From assembly GCA_031280825.1 (NCBI GenBank), contig JAITGE010000041.1:1-46216 (forward strand): a DNA stretch of 46,216 nucleotides, given 5' to 3'. Made by a program: the position numbers and the translations under genes. The notes under the pieces are model-generated. The model worked only from the letters and a program-made list of their open reading frames with translations. It was not told the DNA's origin and made no database searches. Source of the DNA: Oscillospiraceae bacterium. Its GTDB lineage: Bacteria > Bacillota > Clostridia > Oscillospirales > Acutalibacteraceae. Positions 42,512-46,216 of this stretch are shown in pieces. Within the stretch, counting starts at the first letter, position 1. The number at the start of each line of letters is the position of its first letter.

Positions 42512-42688
42512 ATGGTTGGAGAGCTTTATGCGGCGACAATGCGTTTCCATGAAAGCGTTCTTGGCGCGGAAGGCTGCCTGCGCGAGGACGCGCCTGTGCG
42601 GTTCATCCGGAATCCACTGTTGGGCAAGCCGATGCCGGGCTGCGCGCGCGTGGTGGATTGCCTTTCGGTTGAAACCATACGCGAATAA
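42512..42688 (+). CDS. 58-aa protein of unknown function between ispE and rapZ
   Basis: ATG 42512 lies 13 bases after the ispE stop behind GAGGAAGGAAG, a good ribosome site, and the stop is 19 bases before rapZ. The product begins MVGELYAATMRFHESVLGAE and ends VVDCLSVETIRE; it has three cysteines but no metal-knuckle spacing, and no membrane segment. Codon use is like its neighbours. I do not recognise a family. Position and signals support a real small gene. Confidence 0.6.
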   Translation: MVGELYAATMRFHESVLGAEGCLREDAPVRFIRNPLLGKPMPGCARVVDCLSVETIRE

Positions 42689-42707
42689 GACTTTTGTGGG
42701 GTTTGTT

Positions 42708-43574
42708 ATGCGATTGCTGATTGTTACAGGTCTTTCGGGAGCGGGAAAATCGCGCGCTGTGAATGCGCTGGAGGATTTCGGCTGGTTTTGCGTCGATAAT
42801 TTGCCGCCACGCCTGACGCTCATCTTTGCCAAGCTTCTCAGCGAGGGGGATCAAAACCGCAGCCGCGTCGCCGTGGTGATGGATTCCCGCGCGGGTGGCG
42901 CGTTCTTGGATGTTTTCTGGGCACTGGATAGCCTTCAGTCGGAGGGTTATGCTTTTGAACTGTTATTTTTGGATGCTTCGGACGCTGTTTTGGCGCGGCG
43001 CTACAAAGAAACGCGTCGCCAGCATCCTTTGGGCGCGCAAAACCCAACGCTGGGTTTGCAGGAAGCGATTGCCTCTGAGCGCCGCCTGCTCGCGCCGTTG
43101 CGCGCGCGTGCGGATCTTTATGTGGATACCTCCGCGCTTGGCTCGGCGGAGCTGCGCGACCGTATCGCAGAGCTGTTTGCCCAAGGGCGCGAAGCGCAGA
43201 TGCGTGTGCATATCAATTCCTTTGGGTTTAAACATGGTGCGCCGGGGGATTCCGATTTGCTTTTTGATGTGCGCTGTTTGCCAAATCCCTTTTATGTTCC
43301 GGAACTAAAGGAGAAAACGGGCTTGGGTACGGAAATTGAGAGCTATGTATTTTCATTTCCGGAAGCCGGCGCGCTGTTTGCGAAAATATTGGATATGCTG
43401 CTGTTTTTGCTGCCGCTGTATCAGAAGGAGGGGAAAAGCAGCTTGGTGATCTCCGTTGGCTGTACGGGCGGCAAGCATCGCTCTGTGCTGTTTGCGCGGC
43501 GCTTGGGCGAAGAGTTGCAGGGCGCCGGCTATGCGGCGCATATAACGCATCTGCATTTGAAGGCGCCGCAATAA
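42708..43574 (+). CDS. rapZ: RapZ/YvcJ nucleotide-binding protein
   Basis: 288 aa. N-terminal P-loop GLSGAGKS at 8-15; the C-terminal RapZ domain shows RVHINSFGFKHGAP, FDVRCLPNPFY, LVISVGCTGGKHRSV. In E. coli RapZ controls glucosamine-6-phosphate synthase through small RNAs; in Bacillus YvcJ affects competence. Firmicutes usually have yvcK and whiA directly after it, but here the next sequence is mobile-element debris. The ribosome site is weak (GTGGGG about 10 bases upstream of the ATG). Confidence 0.95.
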   Translation: MRLLIVTGLSGAGKSRAVNALEDFGWFCVDNLPPRLTLIFAKLLSEGDQNRSRVAVVMDSRAGGAFLDVFWALDSLQSEGYAFELLFLDASDAVLARRYKETRRQHPLGAQNPTLGLQEAIASERRLLAPLRARADLYVDTSALGSAELRDRIAELFAQGREAQMRVHINSFGFKHGAPGDSDLLFDVRCLPNPFYVPELKEKTGLGTEIESYVFSFPEAGALFAKILDMLLFLLPLYQKEGKSSLVISVGCTGGKHRSVLFARRLGEELQGAGYAAHITHLHLKAPQ

Positions 43575-43649
43575 ATATTTGAAAAAATCTTTTGAAAATC
43601 CTGCCCCAATCGGCGAACGCTTGCAGTAGCGGACTTTTCAGCCCTTATC

Positions 43650-43670
43650 CGGGGAGCGTGAGGCTCCCCG
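43650..43670. terminator. Hairpin after rapZ
   Basis: CGGGGAGC and GCTCCCCG around GTGAG, a stable 8-bp stem 76 bases after the rapZ stop. No T run follows directly, so its function as a terminator is plausible but unproven. Confidence 0.45.
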
Positions 43671-43709
43671 TTCCAAGCGGTATTCCAAGATTTTTTGTAA
43701 TTTTTTCGG

Positions 43710-44141
43710 TCAGTTCCAGCTTGTGCCCCATATCCAAGAACGCAAGTGGTTGTAGAATACGGTGACGTTGATTTCGCGAAACCATGCGCCATCTTTCGCG
43801 CTCCAAACCTTGTTTACGCTAATCCAGCCGTAGACCCCGCCCCTGTTGGCTGAAAATTTTTGTGGGAGAGAAAAAAGGGTTAGAGGTTTGGGTGGGGAAA
43901 ACCCTCTGACTTACGGCCAGAGGTGAAGCACTGCTTGATTGCGCCGGGTGGTAATTTCAATCAGGTGGCTTTCGTGGGTGACTTTGCCGTAGCGGTCAAA
44001 AACGGTTGGCATTTTGGTGTAGGCAAAGCGGACAAAGCCTAGATTGAGGGTTTTTCTGGCTGGTTTCGGCTTGGGGCGGTGCAAAGTAAAGATAACTCGC
44101 GCCTGATAGGTTTGCTTGGGTTGTGCGTTATGTTTTTTCAT
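43710..44141 (-). pseudogene. Unrecognised gene split by one in-frame TAA
   Basis: From ATG 44141 (MKKHNAQPKQTYQARVIFTL) the frame runs 76 codons to a TAA at 43913-43911. It then stays open in the same frame for another 66 codons to the TGA at 43712-43710. The second part is protein-like: GGVYGWISVNKVWSAKDGAW followed by REINVTVFYNHLRSW. The G-W-V-x-x-V-W-x-x-K-x-G-A-W pattern recalls repeat modules of phage or surface proteins. The whole would be a 142-residue protein with a nonsense codon. The ribosome site (GGTGG) is weak. Base composition differs from the chromosomal genes to the left. Family unknown. Confidence 0.4.
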
Positions 44142-44250
44142 GCAGCCGACCACCGCAGGGGCGGCCAGAAGTGCAAGGGCGCGCAGCGTTTATGAAACCC
44201 TTGCAGTTCTGGGCGGCTCTGCTACTCTCGGCGAAAGAAAAGACGCAAAA

Positions 44251-44268
44251 AAGCCTTGAAAAAGGCTT
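44251..44268 (-). terminator. Inverted repeat with T tail on the minus strand
   Basis: AAGCCTT-GAAA-AAGGCTT, followed on the minus strand by six T residues. It could end a leftward transcript. On the plus strand it touches the -35 box of the next promoter, so an operator role is also possible. Confidence 0.5.
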
Positions 44269-44295
44269 GACATATCGGTAAAAATAGAGTATACT
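44267..44295 (+). promoter_or_regulatory. Strong promoter upstream of the tRNA-Pro half
   Basis: Consensus TTGACA, 17 bases, TATACT. There is no coding frame downstream for 400 bases; the first recognisable feature is the tRNA-Pro 5' half at 44442. Confidence 0.85.
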
Positions 44296-44441
44296 GAACA
44301 AAATATGGAGCCGCGCACGACTAAAGGTCAAGCGATGATATTGGGGTCAAATCAAGAGGGGTGAACATTTGGGCGAACGGCACACATAGGACAAAGCCTT
44401 GATTTACTTAGGTTTTGGTTGTCTACAACATCACTAAATAT

Positions 44442-44479
44442 CCGGGTGTGGCGCAGTTGGTAGCGCGCTTGACTGGGGG
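44442..44479 (+). tRNA. tRNA-Pro(GGG), 5' half only (probable attachment site)
   Basis: The acceptor 5' strand CCGGGTG, then TG, D-stem GCGC, loop AGTTGGTA, GCGC, G, anticodon 5' strand CTTGA and loop CTGGGGG are all in register, with anticodon GGG. The next bases (GCGCT) do not pair with CTTGA, and no T-arm or acceptor 3' strand follows anywhere in the window. So the gene is cut exactly at the end of the anticodon loop. It lies 222 bases before a tyrosine recombinase gene, and such enzymes often recombine within tRNA anticodon loops. Confidence 0.8.
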
Positions 44480-44524
44480 GCGCTAAAGTCCAATTTTTAG
44501 CCATTGAATATCAACCATTTCAAT

Positions 44525-44577
44525 AAAGCGAAGCGGACTTGTCCTTGTAATGCAAGGCTTGGTCGCTTTTTGTTTTC
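44525..44577 (+). terminator. Terminator-like nested hairpin before the recombinase gene
   Basis: AAAGCGA (44525-44531) pairs with TCGCTTT (44563-44569), enclosing CCTTG/CAAGG, and is followed by TTGTTTT. GTCGCTT (44562-44568) can instead pair with AAGCGAC at 44651-44657, which is followed by its own T run. Confidence 0.6.
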
Positions 44578-44700
44578 GGTGGGGCGGCTTGTCTGGTGCC
44601 TGAATGGACAAATAACGCCTCTTAACCCACCACTAATATTCTTAGGGGATAAGCGACATTTTTTAATCCTTCGCCCCATATCTATCATAGCAGAGAGGTT

Positions 44701-45678
44701 GTGGTAGATGTGGTCAGGAAGAAAGCGGTGGTTATCCAGCCCAGCACGGAGAAAACGCTGGATGAGGCATTTAGCCACTTCATCCAAGCACGGCGGGCGC
44801 TAAATGCCTCCGAGGAAACCATCAAGTATTACCGGCGTGAGTTCAAATGTTTTTTGGAGTTCTTTGGCGAGGGGCGGCAGTGCGCGGAGGTCAACAGCGG
44901 AACACTCTTAGAGTATCTGGACTACCTTAGAGAAGAAAAACCCGATTTAGCCGAAAAAACTGTCCAGACCTATATTAAGGGGCTGCGGGTCATCTTCTAC
45001 TACTTCATGCAAAACGAATGGATGGAAGAGTTTAAGATTACCCTCCCCCGCGCCGAGGAAACGATAAAAGAGGTGTACACCGACTACGAGGTGGCCCAGC
45101 TTATCAAGAAGCCCAACCTCAAGACCTGCAACTTTACCGAGTTGCGGAATTGGGCGATGGTGTGTTATTTTCTCTCCACCGGCAATCGGCTAAGCACGGT
45201 GGCTAGTATTCGGGTGAGTGATGTTCGTTTGCAGGACGGCGAAATTTTTATCAGGAAAACCAAACAAAAGAAACAATACATTATCCCCATTTCCAGCGGG
45301 CTAAAAGAAGTTTTGCAGGAATACCTACGTTACCGCAAGGGCGGACCGGACGATTTTTTATTTTGTAGTGTCTATGGTGAACAGTTTACCAAAGATACTA
45401 TGGGCGAAGTTTTACGGCTTTACAACAATAGTCGAGGCGTGGAAAAAACGGGTATCCATTTGTTTAGACACACTTTCGCTAAAAACTGGATTATGAACGG
45501 CGGCGATATTTTTCGACTGCAAAAGGTGTTGGGCCACTCTACCCTCGATATGGTGAAGCAGTACGCCAACCTTTACGGCGCGGATTTGAAGCGGGATTAT
45601 GACCAATTTAGCTTATTTGACCGGGCTAAAGCTAGCGGTGAGCAACATAAAACCCAGCAGGTGAAAATGCGAAAATAA
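44701..45678 (+). CDS. Tyrosine recombinase/integrase
   Basis: 325-aa site-specific recombinase. A SAM-like core-binding domain (about 15-110) precedes the catalytic domain. The active site is complete: R163 (GNRLST), K187 or K190 in the beta hairpin, H253-x-x-R256 (HLFRH), H279 (LGHS) and the nucleophile Y288 (VKQYANLY). The GTG start at 44701 follows GAGAGG. It is A+T richer than the genes to the left of 43.6 kb and lies next to the tRNA-Pro half, so it probably integrated this element. XerC/D-like size, but there is no excisionase or dif site nearby. Confidence 0.93.
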   Translation: MVDVVRKKAVVIQPSTEKTLDEAFSHFIQARRALNASEETIKYYRREFKCFLEFFGEGRQCAEVNSGTLLEYLDYLREEKPDLAEKTVQTYIKGLRVIFYYFMQNEWMEEFKITLPRAEETIKEVYTDYEVAQLIKKPNLKTCNFTELRNWAMVCYFLSTGNRLSTVASIRVSDVRLQDGEIFIRKTKQKKQYIIPISSGLKEVLQEYLRYRKGGPDDFLFCSVYGEQFTKDTMGEVLRLYNNSRGVEKTGIHLFRHTFAKNWIMNGGDIFRLQKVLGHSTLDMVKQYANLYGADLKRDYDQFSLFDRAKASGEQHKTQQVKMRK

Positions 45679-45714
45679 GGTAACTTTATCTTGCTATATC
45701 CGTCTTTCTACCCC

Positions 45715-45964
45715 AACTGCCAGAGGACACCATAGCTACAGGGAACCCCTAAAGGGGTTGAGGCGAAACCCGCTTTTACTTTCGGCGCGTTGTCCCGATT
45801 TCTCCCGGCGCGTCCTGCACCCTAACGGCTATCTCACCTCCCCGATACTCGGAAAGTAGGGAGCTACCGTCCGTTGGGCGCGGTTGCTGCTCCTCTATTG
45901 GTTGACTGCCATTGGCATACCGCAGCACAGTCCCCCACCAAACAGGGTTATCCCTCTTTTTTTT
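45715..45964 (+). ncRNA. Candidate structured RNA region after the recombinase gene
   Basis: No convincing gene on either strand, yet distinctly G+C richer than the sequences on both sides. Inverted repeats: AACCCCT-AA-AGGGGTT (45744-45759); nested AACGG/CCGTT (45824-45828 with 45871-45875), CTCC/GGAG (45838-45841 with 45860-45863) and CCGA-TAC-TCGG (45842-45852); TGCTGC/GCAGCA (45885-45890 with 45922-45927) enclosing TGCC-ATT-GGCA. A T run closes it. A minus-strand frame at 45776-46099 overlaps but begins inside a plus-strand promoter, so I do not call it a gene. Confidence 0.4.
45944..45964 (+). terminator. Weak terminator after the structured region
   Basis: AGGG-TTAT-CCCT followed by C and eight T residues. 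The stem is only four base pairs, but the T run is long. Confidence 0.45.
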
Positions 45965-46040
45965 ATACCGCTGTGTTTCGCGGTTGCACTTAAAATGAAA
46001 CAAAATCCGGGATAAAGGCGTTTGGTTGCCCGATTGATTA

Positions 46041-46068
46041 TTGACTTTTAGGCAAAAAGTGTTATAAT
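46041..46068 (+). promoter_or_regulatory. Promoter at the right edge with internal repeat
   Basis: TTGACT, 16 bases, TATAAT. The spacer holds one copy of a 13-bp repeat; the second copy lies just downstream, a layout typical of repressor control. Confidence 0.7.
46046..46058 (+). repeat. 13-bp direct repeat TTTTAGGCAAAAA (second copy at 46084-46096)
   Basis: Two exact copies 38 bases apart, the first inside the promoter spacer and the second about 16 bases after the -10. Each copy is semi-palindromic (TTTT...AAAA). Candidate operator pair. Confidence 0.6.
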
Positions 46069-46098
46069 CTATGTAGATTTTGTTTTTAGGCAAAAACA

Positions 46099-46216
46099 AT
46101 GGTGATAGTACAATTAACAGTTGACAAGTTGGCCTAAGTCAAGAATATCAAGGGTTTTGAGCTCGCTTACTTTTTTGGTAAAAATTCCGCTTTGCTGAAT
46201 CAACATGTTGTATATA
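46099..46216 (+). other. Start of a possible gene at the right edge, with early in-frame TAA
   Basis: ATG 46099 (AGG nine bases upstream) opens MVIVQLTVDKLA, then a TAA at 46135-46137. The same frame continues open to the window end as VKNIKGFELAYFFGKNSALL, which looks coding. Either the true start is different, the gene is broken, or the first 12 codons are a leader peptide. Too little is visible to decide. Confidence 0.25.

Larger units (their letters stand above)
44302..44577 (+). ncRNA. Candidate non-coding transcript containing a tRNA half
   Basis: Predicted from the promoter at 44267-44295 and the terminator-like hairpin at 44525-44577: about 275 nt with no ORF. It contains a long-range pairing ATCAAG (44351-44356) with CTTGAT (44398-44403), the tRNA-Pro 5' half (44442-44479), and GCTAAA/TTTAGC (44482-44501). 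It may simply be the precursor of a tRNA destroyed by integration, or a functional RNA of the element. Confidence 0.4.
44442..46216. mobile_element. End of an integrated element, continuing beyond the window
   Basis: The split tRNA-Pro, the recombinase, the structured non-coding stretch and the promoter with repeats at the right edge are best read together as one end of an integrative element. Whether the debris at 43575-44300 belongs to it or to an older event is open. The other end and the cargo are outside the window. Confidence 0.5.

Noticed and set aside
44497-44787. 96-codon minus-strand frame before the recombinase
   Set aside because: It crosses the recombinase start region and the terminator-like hairpins, with no start signals.
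45776-46099. 107-codon minus-strand frame after the recombinase
   Set aside because: It begins inside a good plus-strand promoter, has no ribosome site, and overlaps a hairpin-dense stretch. It remains the main alternative to the structured-RNA reading.
1-46216. CRISPR array, rRNA operon or other complete tRNA genes
   Set aside because: No regularly spaced repeats and no rRNA sequences were seen; the only tRNA sequence recognised is the tRNA-Pro 5' half.

Overview
The window comes from a G+C-rich, anaerobic, spore-forming member of the Firmicutes, probably class Clostridia. The evidence is a GerW (YtfJ) spore protein beside ScpA/ScpB, a rubredoxin, a SpoIIIE-type translocase, a RapZ/YvcJ protein, strong AGGAGG ribosome sites and sigma-A promoters with 17-bp spacers. 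I cannot name the genus. Much of the sequence is ordinary chromosomal housekeeping. It is broken by insertion-sequence debris in three places, and the right end carries an integrated element.

Layout. 1-1361: an IS1595-type transposase running off the left edge beside a 5'-truncated gene. 1462-3366 (+): D-Ala-D-Ala carboxypeptidase and an RluB-type pseudouridine synthase. 12958-3363 (-): one very compact unit of about ten genes driven by a promoter at 12994-13022. It encodes a DUF2156 protein, a GNAT acetyltransferase, a DJ-1 family protein, 5-formyl-THF cyclo-ligase, MltG, a GH78 rhamnosidase, a DUF2079 membrane protein, HisI, an orphan response regulator and a 45-codon ORF. 22837-13120 (-): a DMT transporter, an ABC exporter pair with a DUF1854 protein between the two halves, LepA, a DUF2344 protein and an aldo/keto reductase. 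23022-25106 (+): a THUMP-type rRNA methyltransferase and a lipid kinase. 28497-25172 (-): a site-2 protease, ScpA, ScpB, DUF2953 and GerW. 32282-28632 (-): single-chain PurL. Around 32.4-37.4 kb, IS remnants flank a rubredoxin (+) and FtsK/SpoIIIE with an SGNH hydrolase (-). 37753-43574 (+): a seven-gene unit of a GH109-like oxidoreductase, PAP2 phosphatase, FucU mutarotase, rhamnulokinase, IspE, a 58-aa unknown and RapZ.

How genes work together. The GH78 rhamnosidase (no signal peptide), a FucU-type mutarotase and rhamnulokinase suggest use of imported deoxyhexose glycosides, although the genes lie in two separate units. MltG, the carboxypeptidase, PAP2, FtsK and RapZ bear on envelope growth and division. 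ScpA/ScpB and FtsK handle chromosome organisation.

The most unusual part is 43.6-46.2 kb. After rapZ come a minus-strand gene broken by one in-frame TAA and a perfect sigma-A promoter. That promoter drives a non-coding unit containing only the 5' half of a tRNA-Pro(GGG), cut at the anticodon loop, then overlapping alternative hairpins. Next are a tyrosine recombinase and a G+C-rich stretch rich in nested inverted repeats. At the edge is a promoter carrying two 13-bp repeats. I read this as one end of an integrated element with structured RNA around its recombinase, whose cargo lies beyond the window.
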